64,000 bases of DNA from Clitopilus passeckerianus. Taxonomy: Eukaryota; Basidiomycota; Agaricomycetes; Agaricales; Entolomataceae. The notes beneath the pieces are model-generated. The model searched no databases. It was not told where the DNA came from and saw only the letters and a list, made by a program, of their open reading frames with translations. The stretch is from the NCBI GenBank assembly GCA_944990035.1, contig CALYLX010000144.1, forward strand, positions 512,971 to 576,970. The letters are read 5' to 3'. The translations under genes were made by a program, and so were the position numbers. Shown here in pieces: positions 37,409 through 47,378 of the stretch (position 1 is its first letter; each line of letters starts with the position of its first letter).

Positions 37409-38517
37409 AAAAAAGGAGTATGTGGCGGATGAGAGAGAACAGTGGGACGATCTCAAGGGAAGGGATCTTTGCTTTGTGTCTTGTGAGCGTTCTCTTTAAA
37501 AGCCGCAGGTTCGTTGGGCGAAGGCGTGTTTTGCGGACACTGCAGCTGGAAGCGTATATCTAGCGCTGAGGGAAAGCGCAGCAGTCCAAATCTTCCACGC
37601 AGAAGATCCTGAGACGTAATTGGTACTGGCATTTGTCTAAGGGCATCTACTGTTCGCTAGCCATGCGTCAGTGCTTCAAGTCCGCGTGCAATCCAGAAAG
37701 AATGAGTCCTGGTGCAATGGGAAAGTGAGGTCTATCCAAAGAACTAGATTATTTGTCAACCTAGGGCGCTTAAAAGAAACCCCGACTTACGTGCATGTGC
37801 TTCGATGGTATGACATGAAGAACAATTTCGGAATCGTAAAGAATTCAATCTGCGTTGAGTCCTTGGATCATAACAGGAAGAAATGCATTTCAACCCAATG
37901 TCCATCATTGCGAGTTCAGCAGATCATCTAGCCTGCAGCGGGCTGCCCGTTGAGCATGCGTTTGTGCGACTTCATTTTCAGACGAATTTGGGAGTATGAG
38001 CATGAGGCAGAGATTGCAGAAGGAGCCAAATCTTTCTGGTTTCTGTACCTCCCTTTGGATTGCGGTAGTTGCTGTTGAGCAATGCGCTTGAAGAAGGCGT
38101 TTCAGGAAAAGAATATCATTTCAAGAAGAGTAAAGAAGAGTGGCCTCGTTGGAGAAAGGCCAACTTTGCGTGGCCGAATGGCCTGATCCGGAAAACCGAA
38201 GTTGCCAAACCCGGAAAGACGCGCTCGGGCGCTAAGTACAAAGACTACGACCTTCCCAATGCACGTTCCAATCTATTGACGTTCCTGTCGCCTATGCCTT
38301 GAAGGAATTGCTGAAGATGCGAAGCTACGACTAGTCGTGCATTGTTTGAAGGCGACAAGACTCAGACTGTGAACCCCATGCCATTTGAATCCGATTACAG
38401 AGTGATACTGATTTACGACACAGACAGAAAAATATGTTTGTGGTAACGTTATGAAAGATTATGACACCGGATTAAGGGTAGAGAATGGGTTCAAGGAGTA
38501 AGAACGGCAGCGAGACG
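37409..38517. other. Spacer between BTB C and BTB D
   Basis: No gene supported. An open frame at 38069-38302 (containing EEWPRWRKANFAWPNG) looks protein-like and may be a fragment of a lost gene. Confidence 0.3.
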
Positions 38518-39387
38518 CTAGCCTGGGGGTTTGGCCCCGAATGAGAAACTACTAAACAGAGGTCGTGCAGTAGTATCCACCTCGGGGAATATCTTTCCAA
38601 TGAATTTATCAATGTAATCGGGCCTTGGGGGCGGGTTCGGGGCAAACGAGAAGATGGATGCTGGTTTGGGTGGCTCGGGTGGCTCGGCTGCTTTTACTTC
38701 GTCCGTCTTCTCCTTGTAGCCAGAAACGTATCCTTGGAAGAGCGACACTCTCATGCTAAGCGAAAACCCCAGCCGTGTACTTTCGCCTTCTGTGAGAGCT
38801 GTATGGCTGGCGAGGCGCCGCAATGCAGTATACCACCAGCGATCAACCTTATAGTCATGGGCCAATGTCAGTAACGTAGGTCCATCAATGTGGATCCTTT
38901 CAAGCTCCCGTATTGCGGTCGCGCGGACTCTGTCGAATTCCCACATCGTGGCTAGCTTCAACACTGAACTCCACTGGGGGACTCCAAGAGTTTCACGCTC
39001 GTAGTTCCTGTTACACGGCCCAAGAGACGACATAAGTTTGCGTTTGTGAAGCATTCTGAAATCGTTCATGACTTGCCTCGGATAGAGTACACGCAGGAGT
39101 TGGCGAAAATCATCGGCCTTGATTCCTTCAAGCTGGATAGGTTTTTCCTTCTTCACGCCGTCTGAGACGGAATCTTCTCCCGCGGGCAGCCGGAACATAT
39201 CTTGGAACACTGAAGATTCCTGCTCGAAGTGGTGCTTAGGCACCCTGAACATTGTTCGTTCAACCTAGGTGACGACGTCAGATGGTGATCCAGAAACTGA
39301 TGTTTGCAAACGTACCAGAAAATGGACATCCTCAAAGTAATACTCGCCATCCTGCTTGCAGGATAACAAGTCAAGTGGTTGCGCCAT
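38518..39387 (-). CDS. BTB/POZ-domain protein D
   Basis: Three exons. Exon 1 starts MAQPLDLLSCKQDGEYYFED at 39387 and continues VHFLV. Exon 2 has VERTMFRVPKHHFEQESSVF and GIKADDFRQLLRVLYPR. Exon 3 has WSSVLKLATMWEFDRVRATA and LTLAHDYKVDRWWYTALRRL, ending FSFGAKPPG at 38518. It shows the same landmarks as proteins A, B and C and is intact. A proline-rich stretch (EPPEPPKPASIFSF) lies before the C-terminal IDKFIGKIFPE segment, which is shared by the family here. Confidence 0.82.
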
Positions 39388-39775
39388 GTTTCATGCAGCT
39401 TGGGTATGTCAGCCGAGAGTGTCTGTGTAGAAGAATGTTACCCTGTAACCAAGAGATTGTCGTGGGCCATCCACGTGGCAAAGGCGCCCAACCAGCAGCT
39501 GACCACACTCATGGTCGTCTCAAAAAGGTTGGTTCCTCAAAATCGTGATGTTGAGAGGTAAATTTCATACGCTTATGGCCCGTGGGTCGAAGTCAGCGGT
39601 ATTTCATAGGCAGGACCCACAGAGGATCGCTTTGAGAAAAGCTCGGCCTTTCCGATTTCCGAAAGCCGAACCAGTGCTAGCGAGCGCTAAAGAAATAAGC
39701 GCTAGTCGTTCGCTTCACAAAACGAGGGGTATAAACATGTCAAAGTAAATAGAAAGCATACAGTATATGACGCGC
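39388..39775. other. Spacer between BTB D and nucleotidyltransferase-like gene 2
   Basis: No gene seen; presumably holds the BTB D promoter. Confidence 0.35.
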
Positions 39776-40506
39776 TCAGTAGGAGTCAGAATCGAAGTCC
39801 TCAGCATCTATATCGGATACATCGAACCCTAGTTCAGCCCATTTCCCGGCAGAGTCAGGAATCGTATCGATAAACCTCTCGATTCGTTCCATACTCTCGT
39901 CAACAAACCACTCGGGTAGGTTCTGATCACTTAAATGCGCATCATAGTGGTGTATAGCCAAGTCCAACATCTCATCCAGGTCCGCCTCATCCACCCAGGT
40001 CTTCTCTTGCATCCTACGCCGATGATCGTCCATGTGGTCTGTCCAGCCTCTTAGCTTCAGTAAGAGGAGAGTAATCAGGGGCACGACAGGAAGGTCTTCA
40101 TTGCCCTCGATGCGAACAAGTTCTTCAGGCCACAGATAAGGGATGCTGAGAAGGCCGGGCACGAGGATGTCGACTTTACAGGTCCAATCATCCTCTGCGT
40201 GCCGGAACCAAAGAACGCGGTAGTCAGCGTTAGGGTTTCTCGAGGGAACAAGGTAGAATTCAGAGCTTGAGGACACAAGGAGTTCCTTGATTGATTCTGG
40301 TTCCCATTCCTCGTCCATCACAACGAGGTCGACATCCTAGAAACACGTTCACTCAATCTGCTGACGCCGAGTAGAAGGAACCTTACATTTGGTTCCCGAC
40401 GCTGCATCCCATACACGCTGCATGCAGCACTGCCAAATAGGCATACATCCAGGCCGTTCGCTTCCAGAATCTCAATCGCCACCCTCGCTGCTTCAAGGAC
40501 ACTCAT
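39776..40506 (-). CDS. Nucleotidyltransferase-fold protein 2
   Basis: Two exons. Exon 1 starts MSVLEAARVAIEILEANGLD and carries CLFGSAACSVYGMQRREPN; exon 2 begins DVDLVVMDEEWEPESIKELL, continues EFYLVPSRNPNADYRVLWF, CKVDILVPG, LLLLKLRGWTDHMDDHRRRM and PEWFVDESMERIERF, and ends DAEDFDSDSY. LFGSAAC plus DVDLV are the nucleotidyltransferase-fold signatures. The exon boundary is at the same place as in the copy at 35020-35805, showing common origin. The true start could lie slightly upstream, as some family members have a longer N-terminus. Substrate unknown. Confidence 0.75.
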
Positions 40507-40829
40507 ACCGGTCGAGGCGGAGGAGACGTGGTGATAGAAGTCAACAATGGTAACCCGTTGGGCGCCTACTGAACATCAGGATTGTGGCGCTGGCGCGCTC
40601 AGGCTTCTGAGCCACAGATTCTAGTAGATGATCTATCTATGGAGTCCATCTGTTGTCAATGAGTTACAAGGCATCGAGAGTCTTTGGACCCACTGCCGTC
40701 GAAATCAACTTGGATGACCAATAGAAATGGAACCGCGAGTAGCGAGGGTTTGGCGAAGAACGTTAATATTTGATAACTATTAGAATTACAAACATGGTGT
40801 CGATTAAGTGAAATTCAGTCCAGGCCGTG
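40507..40829. other. Spacer upstream of nucleotidyltransferase-like gene 2
   Basis: No gene seen. Confidence 0.35.
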
Positions 40830-40860
40830 CTCATGCCGACTTGTTCTGCTCGAGGAATCC
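40830..40860 (-). pseudogene. Remnant of a glutathione S-transferase 3' end
   Basis: On the minus strand this stretch resembles the last codons of the intact GST at 44697-45576 (ending FLQQNKTA), with stop codon TGA in the same place and about 27 of 30 bases identical. Weaker similarity continues about 20 bases downstream of the stop. The rest of the gene is gone. It suggests a second GST once lay beside the UstYa-like gene. Confidence 0.5.
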
Positions 40861-40914
40861 TGAACCACAGATTTGAGCAATCACCTCCGGCGAGCTGATT
40901 ATGAATGGATGCCA

Positions 40915-42000
40915 CTAATAGATAACAGCAGGTGGAGGTAGGTCATCTTCAACATAGGTTTTGATGTCAATGTATTTGTCGATATGCCTCTCGCCTGCCC
41001 AAGCTCGAACCTTCTCAAAATTCTTACACATATGGGGGTACTCGAGGCGAGGTCTAACCACGAGGTCCTTAGGGTCCCATTGCCAGAAAACAATAGATGG
41101 GTCTGAGTGGCACCTAACGCAACAAAATAAACGATGAATATTTGATATAGGGATGGGACGGGAGGAAGGAAGGCGCTCACATTACGTATTGCCTAATGGA
41201 ATCGATACAATGGGAGATGTGCTCGGGGGCAAACTCCTCTTCGGGGTCATCGAGGAGTTGGTCGTAACGATCTCGACGGAGAGCTTGCCTGACTTTATTC
41301 TGGAAGGTCTATCAATATCTCATCCGGTGGACAGTTGGTACACTAGCTTACCACGCAGTGAAGTTGATGGAATACGTCGAGTTGAGCGATGTAGTACCCA
41401 GGGAACTCCTTGATTGGCCATGTTCTGTTAGGCAAGAGAGCAGCTTCACTTCTGGGAATCTTCATCATCGTAACTAGGTCGAGGTTTTTGCTATAAAGAG
41501 GAGTAAAACGAGCTGAGTACATAAACTCACGATTGTACAAGTCCTGCCACGCTTGATCAGACTCGTCAGAGTATTCTTGGTATATTGTCTTCTTGTAAAA
41601 TCCGTCGTCAAAAACTTTGATTTGGTCCTCCAGAATCTCGTTTGCCGGAGCTATAAAGGTACTTAATCAATAATTGGAAGAATTGGCGAAGGATTGTCCT
41701 ACAATAAAGTTGGAGCCGTGTGCTACTCCCAGTGGCTCGGCAAGTCGCAACTAGTTGGTCGTAGGCAGAACTTGAGCTCCGGAAAGCCAGAAGAAGTAAG
41801 ATGAGCCCAATCGCCTGCACGGCGATAATAGCAAGAAAGATAATATCTTTCTTGATGCCGAAGTGTCTTTTCTTGAGTGAATGAGTCTCGTAGCCGTTGA
41901 AGCCATGTTGTTCGCAATGGCATTCTCTGTGAGGCTCTCCAGTAGGTGACTCGAGGTCAACAGCCATCAGAGGCAGATATCCTTCAGACTTGTCGCTCAT
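40915..42000 (-). CDS. UstYa-like (DUF3328) oxidase 1
   Basis: Membrane-anchored oxidase of the family that modifies fungal ribosomal peptides (ustiloxin, asperipin, phomopsin type). The start is MSDKSEGYLPLMAVDLE at 42000. An N-terminal cytosolic tail of about 50 residues precedes a membrane segment (DIIFLAIIAVQAIGLILLL). Later exons give PANEILEDQIKVFDDGFYKK, AWQDLYN, IPRSEAALLPNRTWP, then the family signatures DVFHQLHCV and HISHCIDSIRQYVM, CHSDPSIVFWQWDP and RPRLEYPHMCKNFEKVRAW, ending PPPAVIY. Both HxxHC and HCxD elements are intact. One point is unclear: after DLYN a 40-nt GT-AG stretch can be read either as 13 extra codons or as an intron; the intron reading would need one more A in the following A-run. 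Its start faces the repeat-peptide gene at 43153. Confidence 0.88.
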
Positions 42001-43152
42001 AGTCGTGGGGCGAGACAAAGACCGCAAAGTGTGGTGAACAATCCCTATTACAAGGAGGGTTCGTTGTGAGCAAGACGTCGGAGTCATCAAGCCAGTGGCG
42101 ATTCGGATCATCCTAGTTCGGCTGTTCTTCAACGACAGCGAAAATTGTACATGGACCAGATGCGAAGAGAAGACGTAGCATTCAAACCTTCCCCAATCTG
42201 AGGGAAACATGATGGAAAGGAGGCTACGTAAACTAACGATGATCTGAAGGGACTGGGACCAGGAAAGGAAAGGGTATTTGATCCGGCACCCAACAAGTTG
42301 GACCGGCGTTTGTCTTCTCCGACGCGCCTCACCATGACCACCTCCTTCAACTGACTCGAGTTTGAGAGATCAAAAGTGCCCTAATGTGCGCGAACTATTG
42401 TAGCAGGGATCTTGATTTTGCCTGAACTCTCACTAAAACCTCTAGTACGATTTCTGGGGCAAAAACGCTGTGCATAATCACGCATGGAACGCCAGCAACG
42501 ATGCTTATTCTACATGAACACCAGCATACTCGCTAAAGCTGATTACATGGGTACTAGGTCAAACGAAGTGTAGTGGTGGCGGCGGCTTATTGAGAAAGAT
42601 GCACAAGGCGCTCCCGCTAGTCTCTTAAAATATCTCAGCTATTTCCGAAGAACTGAAACGTCGCACCTTGGACAGCAGGATTGGATTTCTGATGTCTCAA
42701 TCTTCGGATAGGTTTTCCAGGTTTCCTTCTGCGCAGGGAGCTATACGTATGGCTGGATTGAACATATCTGCCTCCGGATCATCCATGGTCAAGCACAGGT
42801 GGTAAGAATCGAATGTCTGAGTTGTGCTTTCCTTCCGCTAGGTATGCCGAGAATGACTCCCATTAATTTCGAGTCGGAGGGCTCCACATCAGGCGATTCT
42901 ACTGTTTCTATTCGGCCTGGAGCGCACGCCGCTGTACTACTGACAAACGGAATGGTAGTCTTGCAAATCCTCTGAACCGACCACGTGCGAAGTGGTCCGA
43001 GGCCATTGCGATTGTAGATGAGCTAGCAAGTCCTAACTTGACTTACAAAGTCCCCGGACCAGTATAAATACAGGTGCCAGTTTTCTACAGACGACACCGC
43101 AGTAAAGTGGTATTTCGAGAACAAGCCTCTCTCTCATCAGAACCCTACGACA
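42001..43152. other. Divergent intergenic region between UstYa 1 and the repeat-peptide gene
   Basis: About 1.15 kb without a supported gene, separating the two divergent start codons. It presumably carries the promoters of both the oxidase and its probable precursor, which would allow joint regulation. Confidence 0.5.
43063..43070 (+). promoter_or_regulatory. TATA box of the repeat-peptide precursor gene
   Basis: TATAAATA lies 83 bases before the ATG at 43153, a strong core-promoter match expected of a highly expressed small secreted-protein gene. Confidence 0.65.
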
Positions 43153-44000
43153 ATGAAATTCTCCATCGCTCTTATTCAACTCGCCCTTGTTGCCTTCGGT
43201 GCCCAAGCAGCGCCGGTCGACGCGGGGACCTTTGGTACTGGTTAGTCTTCGTTCATTACGGCAGGTGTCAGTTATTGACACGCAGTTCACTGTCTAGAAC
43301 GTCGTGGGAGGCTGCCAGCGCCGATTCAGATGCCACTTTCCATCGTTCATCCAACGGCGGATGGTACTACGGCAAGCGCGATGAGGCTGCCGTTGCCGAC
43401 TCTGATGCTACCTTCCATCGCTCCTCCAACGGCGGATGGTACTATGGCAAGCGTGAGGAGGCTACCGGCGCTGACTCCGATGCTACTTTCCATCGCTCGT
43501 CTAATGGTGGATGGTACTACGGTAAACGTGATGAGGCTGCCGTTGCCGACTCGGACGCTACTTTCCATCGCTCTTCTAATGGCGGGTGGTACTATGGCAA
43601 GCGTGGCGAAGCTGCCGTTGCCGACTCAGACGCCACCTTCCATCGCTCCTCTAACGGTGGATGGTATTACGGCAAGCGCGACGAGGCTGCTGTTGCCGAC
43701 TCCGATGCTACTTTCCATCGTTCATCCAACGGTGGATGGTACTATGGCAAACGTGAGGAGGCTACCAGCGCCGACTCCGATGCTACTTTCCACCGGTCGT
43801 CTAACGGTGGATGGTACTACGGCAAGCGTGATGAGACTGCTGTTGCCGACTCTGACGCCACCTTCCATCGCTCCTCCAATGGCGGGTGGTACTACGGCAA
43901 ACGTGAGGAGGCTGCTACTGCCGACTCTGATGCCACTTTCCATCGCTCCTCTAATGGCGGATGGTACTACGGCAAGCGTGAGGAGGCTTCCAACGCCTAA
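43153..44000 (+). CDS. Secreted Kex2-processed repeat precursor with nine identical core peptides (candidate RiPP precursor)
   Basis: The start MKFSIALIQLALVAFGAQA is a signal peptide; APVDAGTFGT follows, then an intron (about 43230-43299). The second exon is nine 25-residue units, each containing the invariant core DSDATFHRSSNGGWYYGKR, then EEASNA and a stop. Spacers vary: DEAAVA, EEATGA, GEAAVA, EEATSA, DETAVA, EEAATA. Each KR is a Kex2 site, so cleavage would release up to nine near-identical peptides ending WYYG. The reading frame from exon 1 into the first unit works only if one base is missing at 43306-43308; the restored join reads RREEAASA, matching the other units. The neighbouring UstYa-like gene makes a cyclised, dikaritin-like product likely. 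An unmodified secreted signal or antimicrobial peptide is the alternative. Confidence 0.85.
43305..43979 (+). repeat. Nine tandem 75-bp coding repeats
   Basis: Nine direct repeats of 75 bases in frame. The 19-residue core is identical in all nine, while many third codon positions differ between units. This pattern shows selection on the peptide rather than recent duplication alone. Confidence 0.95.
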
Positions 44001-44696
44001 GACAACGTGTTCTTTTCCCCGCCTGATACATACATGCATAGGCTTCCCGGAATGATCAGAGCCATTCTTCTGTTAGCTATTTGTCCTTCCCCATTCAACC
44101 TTACCGAACTAAATTCCCTTTCCGTTTCGGATTTCTTTCTTTTCTTTACGCCGTTTACGAGCCTGCTTGATCGATTGTTGTACTACTATTCAAACGAATA
44201 CATTGACGAATACTGTTTTCCATCTATCAACCTGCGTGACATGAGGCTCTTGGAGTGGATTACCTCACGGTGAAGTAAACAAGAGATAGATTTAATTAAC
44301 TGGATTCAGTCCTTCAACAGTTTCCGGACGACTGCGCTGCCCCTCGCGCCTGTTCAACAGCACTGTTACTCGGCGACATGCCTGCGAGGTCCTCACACAA
44401 CACATTTTCAAGTCTACATTTTGGAACAGTCTATCTCCTGCGTGGACCTTGCTTCGCCTTAGTAGGAAAGAGCGGAGGAGAAATGGATGGTGGGGACAGC
44501 CGGGAAGGTGTAGAAACGACGACGAACTTGAAGAACCGTTTATTTGCCTCGAGTGCTTTGACGATTAGATCTTTGATGTCCCCAACGGTTGACCATGATC
44601 GGAGGAAAAAGTAAACAAACTGTCGTGTTTCAAAAGTTATAAATACAAGCATGTTCAGAACTGTCGATATAACGAAATTTCAGCCATGCCTATTAC
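44001..44696. other. Convergent 3' flanks of the precursor and GST genes
   Basis: No gene supported. Open frames in this stretch are short and without motifs. Confidence 0.4.
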
Positions 44697-45576
44697 TCAT
44701 GCCGTCTTGTTCTGCTGGAGGAAGCTGGCAATACACTCTTCAGTCCTGGGCCTCACGATATCCTGAACGGGAGGTTTGAGTAAGGACATTAATCAAAGAA
44801 TATCAGCGCGGCGGTACTAACATCTTTCCAGGTCTTCTTGACACTCTCACGAGAGGTAACGTCGTCGAAGTACTTGCGGTAACGAGCAAACTTAGGATCG
44901 GTCTCAATCGTCTTGAGAGTCTCCAACGAGGCGGGGATAAACTTCCCGAGGACCTCAAGGCCGAGTTTGAGGCGAAGCAAGAACGGTGCAGCCGCGATGT
45001 CAGCCAAAGTGAACTGCTTTCCGATGGCGTATCCTTCAGCCGGGAGGAGAGCTTGAATTTTTTCCACGCCAGTCAGAACGCCGTCGAGATTCTGCTTAAG
45101 GAGAGCGCCAATATAGGCAGGGACGAGGACATCGGATACCTGCGACACGAAGAAGCGAGCCTCGGCGCGTTCTATAGGATCGGTGGGGAGAAGAGCGCCA
45201 TTTGACAAGTCGTTGACAAGGTCGACGACGACGAGGGATTCAGCTATTTTCTTGGTGTCGGGAGACGGGTCGGCGGGATCAGCTTGGGGACCGATCGCGA
45301 TTGCTGGTACCTGTATGGCAAGTTGACATTAGTGTTCGGTCACGCAAGACCTTTGCGGGGGTACCTTGCTAGCCGGGTTGACCTTAGGGGCATACCACTC
45401 TGGTTTGTTTTGGAGGTCAATCTCGTAGCGAGTGAATTCGAGACCAGTCTCTGCGAGAGCAATTTCGGCCTGATTTCGACGTTATTCAAGCACGGTGCCG
45501 GACAAAGTGTCTTAGAACGTACCCTATGAGCGAAGGGGCATCCAATGTTGGTGTAGAGGGTGAGTTGCTGGACCAT
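44697..45576 (-). CDS. Glutathione S-transferase (omega-like, thioredoxin-fold CPFA motif)
   Basis: Cytosolic enzyme conjugating or reducing with glutathione. Exon 1 starts MVQQLTLYTNIGCPFAHRV at 45576; the CPFA cysteine is the omega-class nucleophile. The next exon gives AEIALAETGLEFTRYEIDLQ and KPEWYAPKVNPASK, then VPAIAIGP and ESLVVVDLVNDL (glutathione-binding region). The helical C-terminal domain includes ARFFVSQVSDVLVPAYIGAL and KQFTLADIAAAPFLLRLKLG. The last exon ends ECIASFLQQNKTA at 44697. Intact, about 245 residues. It is next to the repeat-peptide gene; whether it belongs to that pathway or is general detoxification is unknown, but a GST relic also lies beside the UstYa gene. Confidence 0.88.
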
Positions 45577-46348
45577 TGTAAGGGATTACTCGTATAGGTT
45601 CTGAGGGAGAAATCCAGATTGATCCTCTTTCTTATAGCTCATCTCTATCCCTGTACGGTACACCGTGGACGAATTGCGACATTTCTATTGATGATCAAGC
45701 AACGCTTCAGTCAGCAGCCTGCTGACGACGCCATACGGCAGACATTGAGCTGAGAAATCCAGAGATAGTTATCAACGGTGAGCTGGCATAGTTTAAGAGA
45801 AACAAGAGGTCCTGCAAGTTGTGCAGATGGTAGTCCGGAACCTCGAGGACTGTTTGAAACGAGCTCTCCTGCAAGATCGGCAAGCGCTAAAGAGTTCTTG
45901 CTGAACGGGCAAGGCCGGCTAGAGTCCCACACGATATGGATGTGGTCATTCTGCTGACGCGATAAGCCCAGACGCGTCGCGTCAATAATCGCGTGACAGT
46001 TCTTATTTCCGATTTCCGGAGGAGTTTTCGTTGCGAACGGCGTGGGAAGTACTTGCTGCTGTGGAACCATAGCTCCTGACCGTTCATCACCATGAGCAGC
46101 CACTCCCTTGACTTGGACGACGACCATAATAGCCAAGACAGCAATGTTATCTGCTGCTACTAGAATGCGGCTGTACCTTGATGTCTTGGTCAAGCCAAGC
46201 CTGATACAGCGACCCCAGCGAAGGGTGTTCAGGTTGGCGCACGTTTGTCCATATCGAGTATGACTCGAAGGCTAAGGCTCCGTATGTCTGGCTTATCAGG
46301 AACCGTCTAAGTAACTACACCTCTATATCCACTACTGCTGTGACTTCT
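45577..46348. other. Intergenic stretch with one unexplained open frame
   Basis: A minus-strand frame of 160 codons at 45711-46193 has no recognisable domain, and alternative frames overlap it. I do not call it a gene. Confidence 0.3.
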
Positions 46349-47378
46349 ATGGAACCAAGCTCGATCAATGGCACCTTCAAACGCTCTGGACCTCCAAACC
46401 CAGCATGGACCTGGGGCCAGAAAGTTGAGGCCACTCCAGAAGGACAGGAATGGATGGAAGGCGCCAAGAGCGGCTGGACAACAATAGATGCTTCTTCTGA
46501 AGATCCAAAGTACGTGAAATAGGTTATGCCTCTGGTTTGGTGCCGACATATCAGCGCAGGCAAATGTACGCACTTCTGGGAGTGGGGTCGTGCCACGGCC
46601 TGTTGCCTTCGTCTCCTCGATATCAGAGGATGGAGTATGCAATCTTGCACCTTTCAGGTAACTGAAGCGTGTACCTCACAAGCAAAATATGAATCCTGAT
46701 TTCTCTCCCAAGTTGGTTCAACCAGGTGTCGACCAACCCTCCCGTTATATCGATCTCCGTAACCAAAGGGTCTGCATCTCAGCCAGTCAAGGATACAGCT
46801 AGGAATATCAAGAGCACCAAGGGCTTTGTAGTTCATATCATCAGTGAACCGTGGCTCAGGCAAGCCAACTCTTGCGGGATCGACGCGCCTGCGGACGTGA
46901 GTGAATGGGACATTAGCGGCTTGACGAAGGAACCAAGTGTACGTTATTCTTCCGATGATCTCAGAGTCTGCCGAGAGGTTCTCACAGTGAGATTATAGGC
47001 CCATGTCAAGGCGCCTAGAGTTCGAGAAAGTGCTTTCAGCATGGAATGCGAAGTTAGTCGCTCCTCCTCGCCATCAGTTGTTGCTAACTGGTTCCATAGC
47101 TGCTGCAAGCGATAGACGTTCACGAGCCTGGGACTTCGAATGTGGCAACCACACTGATTCTGGGCACAGTCAAGTGCGTCCACGCAAGGAACGATTGCCT
47201 CAACGCGAGAGGCACCTTTGACCCCGAGAAGCTCAAGCCAATTGCACGCCTCGGTGGTATAACCTTCACAACAGTGACACAGGCGATGGATCTCGTAAGG
47301 CCAAGTTGGAAGAAGGATGGGAAAAGCGTACAGGAGTTTCTGGGGCGAGGTCAGGCGAACGGTGGAGAGGGTGAATAG
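46349..47378 (+). CDS. Flavin-reductase-like FMN-binding split-barrel protein (frame break)
   Basis: Member of the DIM6/NTAB flavoprotein oxidoreductase family. Exon 1 starts MEPSSINGTFKRSGPPNPAW and runs to SSEDPK. Exon 2 starts QMYALLGVG and should continue VVPRPVAFVSSISEDGVCNL, but the G-run 46584-46587 appears one base short and the frame slips; one more G repairs it. Then come WFNQVSTNPPVISISVTKG, KGFVVHIISEPWLRQANSC, the short exon AHVKAPRVRESAFSMECE, and ATTLILGTVKCVHARND, ending GQANGGEGE at 47378. The VPRPVAFVSS and ISEPW segments are typical FMN-pocket elements. The family call is good; the reaction is not known. Confidence 0.82.

Noticed and set aside
35020..40506. Nucleotidyltransferase-like genes as Cid12 partners of the RdRP
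   Set aside because: They show only a general nucleotidyltransferase fold and do not resemble poly(A)-polymerase-type Cid proteins, so the link would be guesswork.
42001..42210. N-terminal extension of UstYa 1 to 42210
   Set aside because: The frame stays open, but the extension has no family-like sequence; the start at 42000 gives the normal tail-membrane-domain layout.
43305..43979. Tandem repeats as a possible CRISPR array or satellite
   Set aside because: The period is an exact multiple of three, the units encode one conserved peptide, and the genome is eukaryotic.
43153..44000. Basidiomycete mating-pheromone precursor
   Set aside because: Those precursors are short, lack a signal peptide and end in a CaaX box; none of that applies here.
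45711..46193. 160-codon minus-strand open frame
   Set aside because: No recognisable domain, overlapping frames of similar length, and no splice or promoter support.
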